A DNA stretch of 64,000 nucleotides from Fomitopsis serialis (GCF_022376445.1 NW_025955021.1:1-64000); one strand, 5' to 3'; positions 20,589-34,900 are shown, counted from the stretch's first letter. The notes: generated from the letters alone by a model not told the origin. A program made the numbers and translations.

Positions 20589-21160
20589 GGACCGACCCCG
20601 GGGAAGAGTCGAATGGCGCCGCAGAGAGGCGGGGTTGTGGAAGACGCGGACGCTGTGAGAAGCCCGGGCAACGGTGGCCCGAAGATCAGTGAGTGCTGCG
20701 TCGCAGGATCTTTATCGAGACACGCACGTTGTCGACTGTGATGATCGCCTTCTGGTATGCCTGCTGGGGCCGGCACTAGGAGCGGAGGCGGCGAGGCGGA
20801 GAAGTCCAACGAAGACATACCTGTGCTGGACGAGCCTTCGTGCTCGTTTCCTTTGCTTGACCTGTGCCCTTCCCTCTCCTCTCCTCTCGTCTCTCCTCCT
20901 TCGCCTCCCTTTGCGCTCCCGGCTCCGCGTTCTCGTGGTTCTGTGGATTGGCACTGGACTTCACGCGCCTCGTGCGAGCTTGGGGACCAGGCGAGGAAGG
21001 AGGAGCGGTCTTGTCCACGCGCAGGGTCGCCGCATGCCCCTAGTGCAGTCGGGCGGTCGGTGTGGCTGCCCGATTCGCGTTCAGACGAGGTCAGGACGAG
21101 GTGGTGGCGGTCGAGAGCAGCGCTCGGAGCGCACACCGCCGACGCGGGCTCGTGACGCAC
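20589..21160 (-). other. Ser/Arg-rich open stretch upstream of the RIM15 piece
   Basis: A minus-strand frame is open here for 191 codons but is low complexity (Glu/Gly/Arg and Ser/Pro runs). It could be the disordered region next to the RIM15 fragment, or chance. Nothing more can be said. Confidence 0.25.
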
Positions 21161-21239
21161 AACGCTCGGAGCGCGTCGTCGGTCGCGTTGAGCGTGTCGC
21201 GCGAGAACAATATATTGCTGTGAGCGAGTATCATAAGTA

Positions 21240-21425
21240 CGATGGTGGGCACCAAAGACTTGTTAGATATGGTGGCAATGCGAAAGTTTTAGATATACGA
21301 GCCACGAAAGTTTTATATATCGCGAGTCACGAAAGTTGTAGATATAGAGGGTCACAAAGATTAGATATAGAGTGTTACAAAGATTAGATCTAGAGTGTTA
21401 CAAAGATTAGATCTGGGATAATAAA
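21240..21425. repeat. AT-rich array of about 27-bp units
   Basis: Degenerate units of the type 'agatatagagtgttacaaagatt' repeat six to seven times, with early copies reading 'cacgaaagtttta.atat'. The last two copies are almost identical. The array is non-coding and marks the boundary between the debris region and the helicase locus. Confidence 0.75.
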
Positions 21426-22420
21426 GCGTCAAACGGTACGCCATACGGAGCTCCCATCAGACACGGCTTAAGCGCTTGTAGTCCATCTCTTGCTCACGCC
21501 TCGCATCGCCTTATCCCTCGCCTGACTCGCGGGGTCTTCGAAAGATATCAGCCGCAGAACAGCAGGAACCTTGGTCCATATCACTCCTACCCTTCGTTCA
21601 ATCCCGCTAGATCTTGTACTCGGCTCGGTGTGAGTAGGCTCGTTGATGTATGTCTATATGACTGACGCAATGGTTACCAGGTCTTTCGGAGTGGACCCCC
21701 TCCCCCTCCTGGCAGGCCGGACTTGTCAATGCTATGGTCGCTCGCGGAGTAACACGTCGTGACTGAGTAAAATCTCTCCATATCCCTGCTCCGTCCGTCT
21801 TCCAACTCATTTGCCTATCCGGTGTGCATTTTGCGTCGCCACTGTATGTCATTGCGAGCTCAAACACAAATCGATCCCTATCCCGGATGACGTATCGCAT
21901 TGAACGCGATATGCGACAATCCACGTGCCATTTCAGCGAGAACAACATGATGTCCCTCCCATCATCTCGGACGAGCCCCGCAAGCTCTGTCGAAGCCGTC
22001 CGAACCGTATGGACAGGATCATGAGGAAGCGCGCAGACCGTAATCTAGTTGGGCAGACGCGCGTTCGACTCATTGCATGCAATCCATATCCTCAGACATG
22101 AGGGCGCGCTGTAAGCCTGCTGCCAATGAGGAGGGGAACATGCAGACACCGCTACGGCCGGCTGGGGGGTCAGTCGACTGAATCACGGAATGCACGGTTC
22201 TGATTGTCCCGCGCGGTAGAAATGACTGTAGAGTCATGCAGGGAAACAACTCGTTCAACAGAACTTTACACATACAGTACAATCAAGAAACATAGCCGCG
22301 TTACTCTTGTGTGACGATCAAAATTTGCCGTAGACCTCCCACCGAGCGTCGCTAAGTTACAACCCAGAGTCAGTACGCGCACGACGACGTGCATAACACG
22401 CAGGACATTACCGGGAAAAA
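21426..22420. other. Non-coding stretch downstream of the helicase gene
   Basis: No gene is supported. It contains the likely 3' untranslated region and poly(A) region of the minus-strand helicase gene. A 113-codon minus-strand frame (21607-21948) shows no known family. Confidence 0.4.
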
Positions 22421-25400
22421 CTATGCAAAGTCGCCTCCGGAATACACGATATCTTCATAGCACACCATATCGTCGTCGAGATTCAAGGTGGGCTTGGGCT
22501 TCTTCGCAGGAGGTGCAGGGGGTGGATGCGGTTTGACGATTCCCTTCACCGCCAACTCCAGATCCTCTTCCCATTCGAGTGCGGCGCCTTTAGGCAAGCT
22601 CTCTGCCAAGATTTGCACTTCGCCAATGCGTGCTCTCAGCCCGTCTAGGTCACGTTTCTTGTGCAGCTCAGCATCTGGCTTAAGCGCATTGATCAGTCGG
22701 GTGACTTCCTTGATCTGTTGCCTGCAGCAATGTACACTCATCAGTATGCGAACGATGACATCCCGACTGTATAGTATACATACGAGCATTTCGTCAGCCT
22801 TCCATCAACCTCTTCCAACTCTTGATGAATGGCATCCACCAGACGTCTCTTGGCCTGACGCTTGGTTTCGTGCATATGATGCCGCACGCGTTCTAGGCAG
22901 AAGAATGCGTGGGGTATGGGTCCCAAAAACAGCATTCGGTAGTACCTATGAGGCCATTCCATGTTCATGGCGGCGGTGCGGTATGAGTTCATGATCCGCT
23001 CCCGGATAGCGTCTAGAGGCTTCGTCGTTGTGCGTTGCTGGACGCGAGAGCGGTGGTGCAGGAACGACTTTCGGATAACATCTGCTGCCTTGATCTCGTC
23101 CTCGCTCGGCTGGCTCGATGCTACATGGTCATCACGGATTTCGAAAGCGACATCTTCTTCGTTGACTTCTTCAGGAGCATCCGCGTCATCAAAAGCAGAA
23201 GCCGGCTGTGGCTTCTGCATTTGTGAAGGAACGAACGGTGCGGCGTCAACTCGCAGGGTTGATTTAGGCAGAGAGGTTGCACCCGAAGCTAGCAGTATAG
23301 GGATTTCGTCGAGCTTGTTGTACACGATCCGTCGCACACCGGGGAGCAGCTGAGAGTGATGCGTCGACTTGCCGGCTTCATGTATTTGAATCATCTCGTC
23401 CATCGAGGAGCCCGCTAGGCACTGGCGGACCTCCCATGCCAGGTTATCCCAACAAGGAGCGGTCACATAGCTACCAAGCAGTACTGTCAATGACGTCAAA
23501 CACGATGAACCCGAAATGACCAACCATTCGTAACTACTATCGAATCTGCCGTCGTACCTCTGCAACGACGTGACTATCTTGTGTACGTCTAACTTGACCG
23601 ACATATGAGGTGAATTATACGCCACTGGTGTAAAAATTAGACTAGCAAAAGGCAGCACGTTACGGGACATACATAAGCAGAGATTTCTGCAACTAGCATG
23701 CATGGTGTCAAGCTATGTAACGGCAAGAATTCGGAACACATACACTCGCGTTATGAAGATACTCTTGATCTGCCATCCGATCATTGACATGTTGCGGTTC
23801 TCATACAGGAGGTGATCTATACATTCGTCAGCAGATGGAGACGTGATTCGTCTCTATATGTGTGCCCTCACCTGCATCAAGGCCCGTGTACAGCTGCTTC
23901 AGTAGAGAGGTCATCGGACCTGTGTACAGGTAGAACGCCATGATTTTCCTCTCATACAAAACCGGTAAATCATCAGCCACCCGCTGGAGCCAAGTACGCG
24001 GTAGGGTGATCTCATGAAGGGTACCGAGCTTATTGAGGGCGGTGGCTAGAGTGAGCAACGTGCAGAGATGGTCCATAAAGTTGCAGAGGACTCCGATGTC
24101 AATTGCCAAGCGTTTGTCCAAGATATGGCTACGGTGACCCGTACTGTTAGCCGCGAATAAGAAAACAAATTGTTGACGTACTTCAGAAACAGAACACCAC
24201 TAGGCAACGATGCCCGATGGTTGTTCATCATCAACCTACACATGTCGTGGACTACATACGAGGCATGCTCCCCTCTTCCTCGTAGGAGCGGGATTGGCCG
24301 GTACGCTCTAACTGCAATAGCACGCGGAAGATGTCCGCCTAAAACACCTCGATCGAATGCTACACCCAAGGAGACGATGCGAAGCAGGGAAGTTAGGAAC
24401 GTGGGCGTGAACTCCCCTGCGCGCGGATGAGCTGTGTAGAGCCAATCGATCGTCCAGTTTCGGACGACCTGTATGGCGGCTTCAAACTCTGGTATGGAGG
24501 CTACCTGAAGGTTCGGCAATGACCCCATCTTGTAGAACGACGGCTCCAATGCCTCATGCAGCAGGCGCAGCCAAAATCTGAGATTGATGATGAGATCGTG
24601 TCCAAGTTCAAATTATGAGAGCTGACGTACCGCCTGTGGCGTGCCTGCTCGTAGAATGGTTCCACGCCATATACAGTGTTGTAAATAAGGATCTGTTGAA
24701 GACAGATCCTGACTCGCAAGTTGTACAGGTCAGTGTCAAACCTCTCCGCAGCGATGTGTATTTGAGGACAATGATCCGACCGAGGGCAGTGACCAAATGC
24801 GGCGTGCGGGAGGCATACACGGAAGACCCGTGCATTGCGGCACGACTCGTTCTCCTCCACGACGTTCTTGCGCAGACGTTCTTGCAGTGCTCTACGCAGC
24901 ACGCGGTCCAGCTCTGAGCGAAGTATTGCGATGCCTTGTTCATGAGGTCGAACGGAAGGAGCTATGCGCTCGCTGCAGAAAGTGTATAGGACGGTGTCCT
25001 TCTGCACGACAAAGAAATCTTCAGAGTCCGTTTCAGGCGCAAATCCGAAGATACGACGAATTTCCGGCGTGTCGGAAGGTTTCTCCCGGGATGCAAGGCC
25101 CCACAAGATTTGAGCGTACAGTTGGAAGTATTTGAGGACTGTTGCCATTGCAGGTAGTGTAGCATGCGCAAAGTTCAATGAGCCGAAAAATGCATGATCG
25201 AGACAGAGAATTGCTGCAGCGTCGTTTCGATGCCATCGATGAAAGCGTTCGCCAAGGATAAGGAGTTGTTGCCGATTGTTGGTGGCGATAGCCCGAAACA
25301 TCAGAACCTATACGCAGTTAGTGTGTGAATCAGACATCACTTCGAGCAGCGCACCTCGTCTCGCGTGCCATCCTCAAGGTGGCTAATATCGAGATGCTGA

Positions 25401-28400
25401 AGTCTTTGGAGCAGTTCTTGCAGAGTGACATTTGCTTTGACCAGCTCTGAGCTTGTATCCACGCCTAGGGATAGTCCTTGCCAAATTCCGTCAAGCACAC
25501 ACTGAGATGCACGCTTCGCAGAGTCGGGATTGCTGTGGTCCTTGAGAAACGCGGCAATTGCCTCCAGCACGTGGCCCTGCGTAAGATGTAACTCTGCTAC
25601 CTGTCCGAACTGACCAAGCTCATCGAGGAGATCCACCTGGGAAACGTACAGACCACGGTCGTCGAGGAACTCCAGTATTTCTTCATCAGACTCGAAGAGT
25701 TCCCTCGCCTGTCTGGATGAACGACAAGCCTCAATAAACGACGTAAGCTAATCCAGTATGGGACTCACTTCAGTTTCCCCCCTCTTGCATACTCGAGACG
25801 CGAGACGTTGATAATGCTTTCTGCAACGCCCGCAACCACGTTATGACCTTTGACGATGGCGACTGCGTCGTCGAACATGCCGGCTCGGCGATAACACTGC
25901 GCGGATAAAGTGTATTCAGCGGCATGACGGTACCCATGGGCAGCGTTGACTTCATCACGGCTCTCCAGATAGCATTCCGCGGATATGCGGAAATAAGTAG
26001 TCTTCTCCTTGGCTGCAGCGTCCGCTGATCTCCAGAATGCCTCCGCTGCTTTCCTGAAGGCAAGGATGCGATCGAAGTCATCGCCGCGTGCGTCCACGGG
26101 AGTACCACGGGCTTTCTCTCTCAGGTAGTACGCTTCGGCCACCGCTCGCTCTCTTGGAAGCAGGGCACGCTCGTAGCAATGCATCGCCTGCGTATAGCGT
26201 CTGTTGTCGAACAACGTCCGAGCTGTCCGAGCCCATTCCTCTGGGGTCGAAGACATGGCCAGCCGTGGCACGTCGGAGCCTGGCGTACAGTTCTGAATCT
26301 GACCTTTTGCGCCCCACAAAATCTGCAAGAATGTTAGACATGGTCATGGTCATCTCGGTGTGCCCTTACTCTCATAGGTTCGCTCTTGTCTGAATTATCC
26401 GCTATCCAGAGATTTTGGCGAGCGCGTGTGATAGCGACGTACAAGATTTTGAGCTATGCATACGCATCAGTGAAAACGTCTGAATATGGCGGATGTCTTG
26501 TACTACTAACCTCACGGCAGACCCCATTGTGACGACTGTCGTCAAACCGTGGGGCCCTCAAAGCTTCCCCGGATCCTTGAGGCAAGGCATTCAGAACAAC
26601 ACGCCATTGCGACAAGTCGACTGTGGAGTCAGCAAAGAAATTGTACAAGAGTACCTACAGCACAGTTCAAGATGATGTTTCCAACAGATGTATGGCGACA
26701 CTTACGTCGTTGAACTCCAAGCCTTTGCTCTCATACGGTGTCCTGGAAAACGCAACGACGATCAGTTCTCCTTTTGGCTGCGAAGCAATAAAGCTAGCCA
26801 ACATGATAAGTCCGATGTTGCCTATCTGCGCCTGAAGTTTCTCCTTGGCAGCATCATCACGAACCATGATACCTTTAAAAGCAAGTGAACTATGAGCAAG
26901 CCAGATCTCTGAAAGACCAGACATTATGACAAACATTGCTGAGCACCGAATTCTATCTGTGAACCACTGTGACAATTTGTGAGCGACAGCGACATATACC
27001 GTGACGGGAAGTAAACGTGCTTACGAGTCTCCGAACAAGAATTGCTCGTAGCGAACATTGTCGTCATCCCAGCCGGTGAAGAACACGGGCTTTAGGCCAT
27101 CGATGATACCGCGCTCTTCTCCAAGATTATCAATGGCGTGGGGCCAAAACTTAGTAAGCAGCTCCACCACCGAGCGGGCGCAGTTGACGATGCCTGCATG
27201 GGACCGGTAGTTGAAAGCGAGCTGGAATGCCTGAGGCTGCGGACGTGGACCTGGAGACTGGGATCCCGAAGTCTGTAAGCCAGAGCATCGAGGTCAGTTT
27301 GGGCGAGATGGACATTCATTTGGTCTAATACCTCTATGCGGTAGAGGAAAGACTTGAGGTCGTCGAACCGGAACGCGCTACCAACCGCAATTGTCTGCGC
27401 TGTATCGCCAGCCCAAAAAAGACCAGAATCGGGGTTGCTGCACAGTGAGCGAATGACTACGTCGGAGATGCCAATCAGTACATATGTTAAATCTGATACA
27501 GGCGCCGTCATTACCCAAAGCATCGATGAGAAGATTGTCTTGTGCTTCGTCGATATAGCTAGATCGGGGACGTCAGAACTCCGTTGCGACCGAGAAGCCA
27601 AGACACAAACAGAAAGTCCATCTGCTTGCCGGGTAGGCCATACTCCCGTAAGGCGTTGAGTATGACGTGTGTCCTGTGTTGGTCGATAAGTATAGGACCA
27701 ACGACTATAAGGGCACCTCGAGAGCGTCGTACCGGTCCGCAGCATCGTATTCTCGACGCTCTCGCTTGCGCTTCATGTATGCAGCGAATAGCTTATATAT
27801 GGTCTCTCGATGATTAGCGAATGTTCCTTGTGTGCGATGACTCAGATTGAAGTACGCGTCTTTCATCAGGAAACCCTTTGTGCTGCTCAGAGCTTGCTCG
27901 GAGCCCTTGATGATACCTGATCAGAATCCCGGAATCCGTCAGCAAACAACATCACAGCTTACGCGATGCACACGCACCTATGATCTCTCCAAATACAAGT
28001 GCAGGGTCTATGACATAACATAAGCTCAGAGATCACAACTGAAAAGGTTCGGCGACATACCCAGTCCTTTGGTCAGTGGCTGCGGGAAGTGACGCCAGTA
28101 AGAATTCATGAAAACCTTATACGATACGAAGGCCGCGCGATGCTGCCGCACAGGTTCGTTCGACGAACTCTCCCCATCGGCAGCCCCAGACATGCTCGCA
28201 ATGGTTTGCAGTAGTGGCTGTTGCGAGTCCTTCATGAAGTCCGCGTACTCAGTTTCGAGCAGGCGGCATAACTACAAGACTAGTCAGTCACAGAGGTTCG
28301 CCTCGCACCCGACTGACTCACCTGGTCGAACGTGATGAACATGGGGAAGTGCTCGTCCCCAAGCTCGCTATAGCGCTTCGGAAGATCTGCACGCCGCTCG

Positions 28401-30913
28401 ATCTCCTCATCGCGGTCGACCAGTCCTTGATCTTGTCGTGCTGCTCTGGTAAGAGCTAGTTCCCTGAGCTCTTCGGGTTGCTTGTCTGCAGAGGACAGGG
28501 AGTCGTGCAGCTTGCTGTAGTAATCCTGGACTTTGTCTGCGAGGACTCGTGACTGCGTCACGAACATTTGACGAGGCTTGGCAGACGTGTCCTTCTGTGC
28601 ATTCCAAGAACGCTCTATTCCAAGGATTTTGAATAGCATCGTCGTCGTCTTCCTGTACTGATCGTTAGATTAACATGAGGGCTCTGGGAAAATCGTACCC
28701 AGTCCCACTTCTCCCTAAAACGTAGCAGGAGCCGGGATGTTCTATGATCTGCTTCTCTTGCGGTCTTGAAGTCAATGAGCTAATGAGCAACGAATCGTTT
28801 GCGCGCGGACCAGATAGGATACGCACGAAACATCAAAGACGTGCACCACGTCTTGGTCAGCTAAGATGCCTGTCGTGACTGATAAGCAAAAGCAATCCGC
28901 AGGATCAAGGACACGGTGACATACTGTTGAGGAACGCCTGAGCACAGTATAAAGCATGAGCGTTATGCTAACCCGCTGACTATTCACGAACGCACCTGCG
29001 AGAGCGTCACGTATTTCTCGAGGCTGGAGTAGGAATAAAATTGAGCAACGTGTGAGCATATCAGAAACAGCAGCGCGTACATCAACATCTCGTGCATCTG
29101 CAAATCAAGTAAATAACGGAGAATCGAGATCAAAGATAACATACCTTCTGCAGGTCGTCCTTATGCAAATCAGGAAGCCCAGATGAAGGCGACAGCGTCG
29201 GAGCTTCGAGAGGTGCTGGAAACGTCGCGGGAAGAATGACGTGCGCGTGCTCGCCCACTTTGGTCGGTCGGTTGCGGTATTTGCATCTAACGAAGAACGT
29301 CAGTGCAATACATCTTCTCAGAGAGTATTCATTTACCTGTCCCTGTACTGCTTGCCTTTGCGAGATAGCTGGTGACCGACGCCATCCCAAAACCGGCGGT
29401 TGATCTGCGCGTGCGTATATATACCGAAGACCTTGATCACTGATGACAAAGCCTGATTAGAAGAGGGTCATGGTCGTCTTCACGTTGGTCAAACCTTGAC
29501 GTTGGACCTGCAGGCTATCAACGACCGACTCTCGTCTGACAAGTGGAACACTTACATCGCTCTCGTACTCGGACACGCAATCGACTTGGTACTGCATGCG
29601 AGGAGGTTAATCACTGTGCCCGACGTGCATATTGGACATTGGGTACATACAACTAGACGAGAGTCCCCAGTCATCTTCGCCTCGTAGATAGGAACCTGCG
29701 CCGCGTCCGTCAGCTGTTTCTGATTGTCCTGCGAGAAGTGTCCATTCGAGAGTGCCCTTAGCTCGTGTGTCAGCGAAGGTGGCCTAATCACCGAGAGGAA
29801 CAAACAGACTTGATCTTGTTCAGAGTGATGTCGAAAAGCGCGGTGTTCTTCTTGCGCATATATCGTAGGTCCGTGTCGGCGCGAGTCGAAATGAGGATGC
29901 GCCATTCTCCGAAGCCGTCGGCGTTGTCAAAATAGAGGGCCGCCTTCATCGGCTGAACCATGGGGTATGCGACGGGGATTTCATCGGTAGCAGGGATGTC
30001 TGGTACGGAAGCTTCCACTGAAACTTCCAGCGACTCCGGGCCGCCCTGCTCGGTTTCCTCGAGAGGTATGTACGCTCGCTTGAAGGTTTCTTGAAGACCG
30101 GGGAGTCTGAATACCCCGAGGTAGTACTACAGCAGGTCCACATCATACACCCATATTGCGACGACGAATGTGATTTCATACCTCCAAAACCTTTTTCAGC
30201 TCGTCGATGAGACTGGCTGCTACAACTGCGGCTTCATCTTGACTTTCGGGGGTTTCAATCCCCAACTCATCGAATGGCTTGGTGTCTGTGACTGTCTTGA
30301 GTTGCGGTTGTCTAGATCGTCTCTTCTTCTTCTGCTTTGAGCTCACGATCTTGATGACTACCTCCTCATCGAGGTCCAATGTGTCCTCAGTCGTTTCGTT
30401 ACGGTCAAACGAATGGAGAGCGAGAGATTCTAGTGCCGCGGTGACACGTTGGATGTCCTGATGATTGTCTCGTAAGACGGCCTTGTCGATCGGTGAAGAC
30501 GTAGGCAGTATCAGAAAGTGAAGACTGAGCGAGAAGCATCCCAAAAGTTGTCGAGCAGTTGATGAGACGTAGGCGAGGGCATTGTCAGGTACGCTTGACA
30601 CAATCCAGTCGCCTATTCTCTTCGCGGCCGCCTCGTTCACAGCTATAAGTCTTGGTGAGCGGCGAGAGAATCGAATTGTGCACTTACTAGGGGAAAACTT
30701 ACCGGAAAGAACGAACTCCAAGAGATGTTGATACTGAGACAGCCCCTTGACAACATCCTCAACGCTAACGGCTGAATACTCGAGATCGTGCTCGAGGTCG
30801 CGAATCGCGTCCTGAAGGACGACCTCGTCCTTCAGCGCGGCTGCGTTGTAGAGACTCGTGTCGTGTCTGACACGAGTCTGAGCCTGGTCGAGGTTCTCGT
30901 TACGCTCCGCCAT
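22421..30913 (-). CDS. TRANK1-like superfamily 1 (UvrD-type) helicase with TPR-rich C-terminus, intact
   Basis: The start is MAERNENLDQAQ at 30913; the stop is TAG at 22421-22423. More than twenty exons join in one frame through short introns, giving a protein of more than 2,000 residues. All key SF1 motifs are present: Walker A GRSGTGKTTT (split by an intron, 28630-28710), motif II YIDEAQDN (27541-27560), GLFWAGDTAQTI (about 27390-27420), FNYRSHAGIVN near 27200, YESKGLEFND near 26720 and LYVAITRARQNLWI near 26430. Upstream is a helical N-terminus and a QLSRKGKQYRDRC region. Downstream, 26328-25765 holds TPR-like repeats with paired Ala/Tyr positions, followed by a long helical region and a Pro/Lys-rich tail. 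The family resembles TPR/ankyrin protein TRANK1 of animals; its role in fungi is not known. The neighbouring transposon sits 132 bp upstream of the start. Confidence 0.9.
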
Positions 30914-31045
30914 TGCAACACGGAGGTCAGAGTGCAGGAGTGTGGTAGATGCAGAGTGTTCTACACGAGATACCTGTTTTTGAAACAAGGTTGTGATACA
31001 CCTCGTGGGATAAGCTTCCCGTGCCCCTATTCGGACAACGAGGTA
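30914..31045. promoter_or_regulatory. Remaining native upstream DNA of the helicase, cut by the transposon
   Basis: Only 132 bp separate the helicase ATG from the TA at the transposon's left end. Any native promoter element further out has been moved 4.4 kb away by the insertion. Expression would have to rely on this short stretch or on transposon sequence. No specific factor site is claimed. Confidence 0.5.
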
Positions 31046-31072
31046 CTATATCGGGCCACGATCTGAGCCACC
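31046..31072 (+). repeat. Left terminal inverted repeat of the pogo element
   Basis: 27 bp beginning CTATATCGGGCCACGATC. It matches the reverse complement of 35433-35459 at 25 of 27 positions (C/T at position 14, A/G at position 21). It is preceded by TA. Confidence 0.93.
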
Positions 31073-31952
31073 CTAGGTAATGGGCCATCGTGGCCTACAG
31101 CGCGTTCTACTCCTTCTATCGCCACACTTTCGATATCTACAGCTTGCTATATGTCCCACCATGCACTATGCTCACTCACACGCCCATACAGCAAAGGTTT
31201 GGAGCAGGGCGGCGATTATGAGGGAGGGTACCCCGATTTGGTAAGTGTCAGCTGAGAAGCCCCGACCTACGGACGCCTTCTTTCATCTTACTCTCAGCCC
31301 TCTACCGCGCGACAACTCTACTGCCATAAGCATACCTACGCCCATCCCTGCACGCACTCTCAGGCCCACCAACGATGCCTGACAACGTATGAGGCCATAT
31401 CGAGGTTTGGGGTATGCTGATCAGGGTTCCGCCGACTATGTGCAACTACATTGCTAAGCTTCGAGACGTGCAATCCAAACTGGTATGTTTGCATAGTCAG
31501 AGCTTCGGTCTTTCATATCTGAAGGTTCACTTATTTTTAGGTATTTTATTTCACCCAGAATCACACTCGCAATAGGACCGCTCAACCGCTGATCGAGACG
31601 ACGACCACGGCGAACTACATGAATACGGCAGGGCCAACGCGAGGTTCAACACCATAAATAGGTATGTCCATTGTTTCTCAAGCAGATCATACATATTCGC
31701 CTCGATCTTCGCCATCCAGGACTCGACAACATGCATGCCACTTCCTCGCCATCCCCAAGCTCGGGTCCATCCCCTCAAGCCAGCGCAAACTTACCAATCT
31801 CGTGCTCACTAGTTATGAGGGTGGATGGGTGGGAATGACGACATGGGGTCTGCAGTATATAAGGCAGAAGTTCGCAGTGAGTGCTCTTCAGACTCGGACA
31901 CTCCCCAGCTCGCAATCAGATCTCTCTGCTGCCGCCTCACCTCGCAAACATC

Positions 31953-34900
31953 ATGCCCTCTCAGCTGTGGCCCGAAGACTCTGACGTGGACAGTGACGAA
32001 GCACCCGAGCTGCAGTCAGTTACTGACACCGATAGCGAGCGCGACTTTGACGACGAAGACCATGACCTCGATGATCAAGAGAGTATTGAAGACGACGATG
32101 ACTCCGATGGCGAGATCTGGACCGACATAGATAGTTCGGAGGACGAGATGAGCAATGACGGCGATGCTGGTGAGTGGCCGCGTCTCGGAGTAGAGACACT
32201 GCCATGCTGACATACGATTTTGCACAGTAGATGAAGATGATAAAGATCGCAGTAACGGTAGTGGTGCCGATGTGCATGCCGATGCGCAGATCAAGTGAGT
32301 ACTAGTACTCACCTTTACACAATCGAACCGGACAATTGACATGATCATACAGTGACATTACGGAGGCAATGAACTCATCGGCCTTTGAAGCTGCCAGTGA
32401 GCCTGAGCTCGCTGCAGATGCAGGTAAGTATTTAATTGGATCGTCTTCCGGGTTGACAAGGATACTAATACTATGTTATACAACCAGGCATTGTCAAGCC
32501 ACCCAACTATGAGTTCGAGAATCACGAGGAGCGACTTCAGGCGGCAGTTGCTGCTGTTAAGTCGCGCGGCTTGAAGGCAAATGGGCAGCCTGTCTATGCT
32601 GTCCGCGCGGCTGCGAGAGACTACAGCATCGCCCGCCAGACGCTCGCAGCTCGATACAAGGGGGAGACCCAGTCACGTCAGGATGCGCATGCAAACGAGC
32701 GCAAGATTTCGGCTGCGCAGGAAGAGGTCCTCGTCGCATGGATCAAAGAACTTGGGCGGCGCGGTGTTCCCATGTCCCAGCAGGCTGTTCTCGACTACGC
32801 ATCCGACATCGCAGAGACCCCTCTCGGCGCGACTTGGTACAAGCGCTTTCGGCGCCGCCACCCTGATCTCTCGGTTCGCTGGACAACAAAGCTTGAAGAA
32901 TGCCGCGCGCGCGCCCTGAACAAACCGAACGTCACGAAGTTTTATGAGCTACTCAAGGAGATCGTTGAGACGCGGCACATCCCACCCGAGAACATCTACA
33001 ACGCCGACGAGAAGGGGGTGCAGCTAGGTATCGGAAAGCGCGCCAAGGTTCTCGTTGATCGCGACCAGAAGACGGTGTACAACGTTGAACCTGGTAATCG
33101 CGACCTCATAACCATCATAGAAACTGTATGTGCTGACGGAACGATGATCCGCCCGTGCGTGATCTTTAAGGGAATGCGCCGCAATCTGGAATGGGGAAAG
33201 GTCAATCCAGCGAATGCGAGGTGAGTTTGATTTCCTCAATTTCCTCATGTGCTTTTCTCACTGGTCTTTCAGCATTGCGATGTCGCCTAATGGGTGGACG
33301 GACCAAGATCTCGGCCTTCAGTGGCTCAAGAATGACTTCGAGCCAATGACGGCGCAGCGCAATGTTTCCGGGGCCCCACGTCTTCTAATTCTCGATGGAC
33401 ATAATTCTCACTGCACCTACCGTTTTTGCCAATTCGCGGCCAACCATAATATCGAGATTATTTGCCTTCCACCGCACACTACACACGCACTGCAGCCGTG
33501 CGATGTAGGGGTCTTCGGGCCATTGGCGAACTTATGGAGGAAGGAAGTCACACGTGCTCACCGCCAGGGGATAGCTATCACGAAAACAAATTTCCTGCAG
33601 CACTATGGTGCAGCTCGTGAAGCTGCATTTAAGTCGTCGACGATCATATCTTCCTTCAGGAAAACAGGGATCTGGCCCATGGATTCTCGTGCGATTCCGG
33701 AGGATGCGTATGCACCTGCACTAAACACGAGCAAACAAAGTGACCCCATCGTTGACAATCTGATATCCCTGCCTCATCTCTTTCTCCCTCGCCCTGTCCA
33801 CCGCACGCAGGGCACAACGATGAATGTCCCCGGACCTGCGCATCCCGTCAGTTTCATCTTCACTGGCATCCCTCGCCGGCTCCCCCCCACGGCCTCTCGT
33901 ACGGCGCTTCTGACGCAAAACGACGAGCTCCATGTGGTTGCAGCTGCCTGCATCGAGCAGGTGCAGCGTGACCATGCATTGCTGAAGCTGAAGGATCGCG
34001 AGAACAGGACCCTGCGAGAGCAGCTGCACTCGAGGGCCCTACAGGCAGGAAAGGGGAAGAAGAGGACCAAGGGCCGCCGCCGCCGCGCAGGCAAGACGGG
34101 TCATCCTCGGCATATGACAGGCGAGGAGAACCTGAACCAGCTCGCACGACAGGATGCCGAGGGCAAGATGCAGGACCTCTTCAAGGAGGCACGCGTAGAG
34201 TTCAAGGAGCGCCGCCAGGCGATCACCCAGGAGGAACGGGAGGTGGCGCTTCAGCGGAAGAAGAAGGAGGCCGCCGAGAAGAGTGCAAAGAAGAAGGAGA
34301 CGGCCGCAGCGAAGAAGGCGGCGAAGGAGCAGGAGCGTGCTGCTGCTCGCGCGATGAAGGAGCAAGAGCGCGCTGCTGCCCGTGCCGCAAAGGAACAGGA
34401 GCGCATGGCGAAGGCGCAGGAGCGCGAGGCTGCACGCGCAGTGAAGGCGCAGGAGCGCGAGGCTGCACGCGCAGCGAAGGAGCAGGAGCGTGCGGCGAAG
34501 GCGCAGGAGCGCGAGGCTGCCGCCGTCGCTGCGCGTGAAGCGAAGGAGTTGGCTGCGCAGAAACGACACGTTCTGGCAGCTGGTACGCCAAAGAAGACGA
34601 CGAAGGTGGCCAAGAAGGCGCAGTCTGTGAGGGGATTGAAGAAGAAAGAGGAGGCCATCGCTGCTGGAGCGAAGAAGGTCCTGAAGGCGTCGAGCCTGAT
34701 CAAAGACTCTCGGCGCGGTCACAATGGAGGAGGCAGCGTCTCCAGCTCGGAGAGCGAGTCCGTCTCAGAGCCCGGCTCTCCAATTCCTGCTCCTACGCAC
34801 CCTCCACCACATGGTGTTCGTCCCCGCCCTCTGCGTCGCCCAGGTGCAACCACTGGCGAGGCTGTCGCAGCCCCTCCCACTGGCACAACTGCTGCCAGTG

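Noticed and set aside
28880..29010. Stop codon in the helicase before the Walker A exon
   Set aside because: A single intron from the GTGCGT donor to the CTTATCAG acceptor joins DALA to VTTGIL in phase 1, so the stop is intronic.
30852..30880. Inverted repeat (11-bp arms) as a regulatory site
   Set aside because: It lies inside the first coding exon of the helicase and is explained by the codons there.
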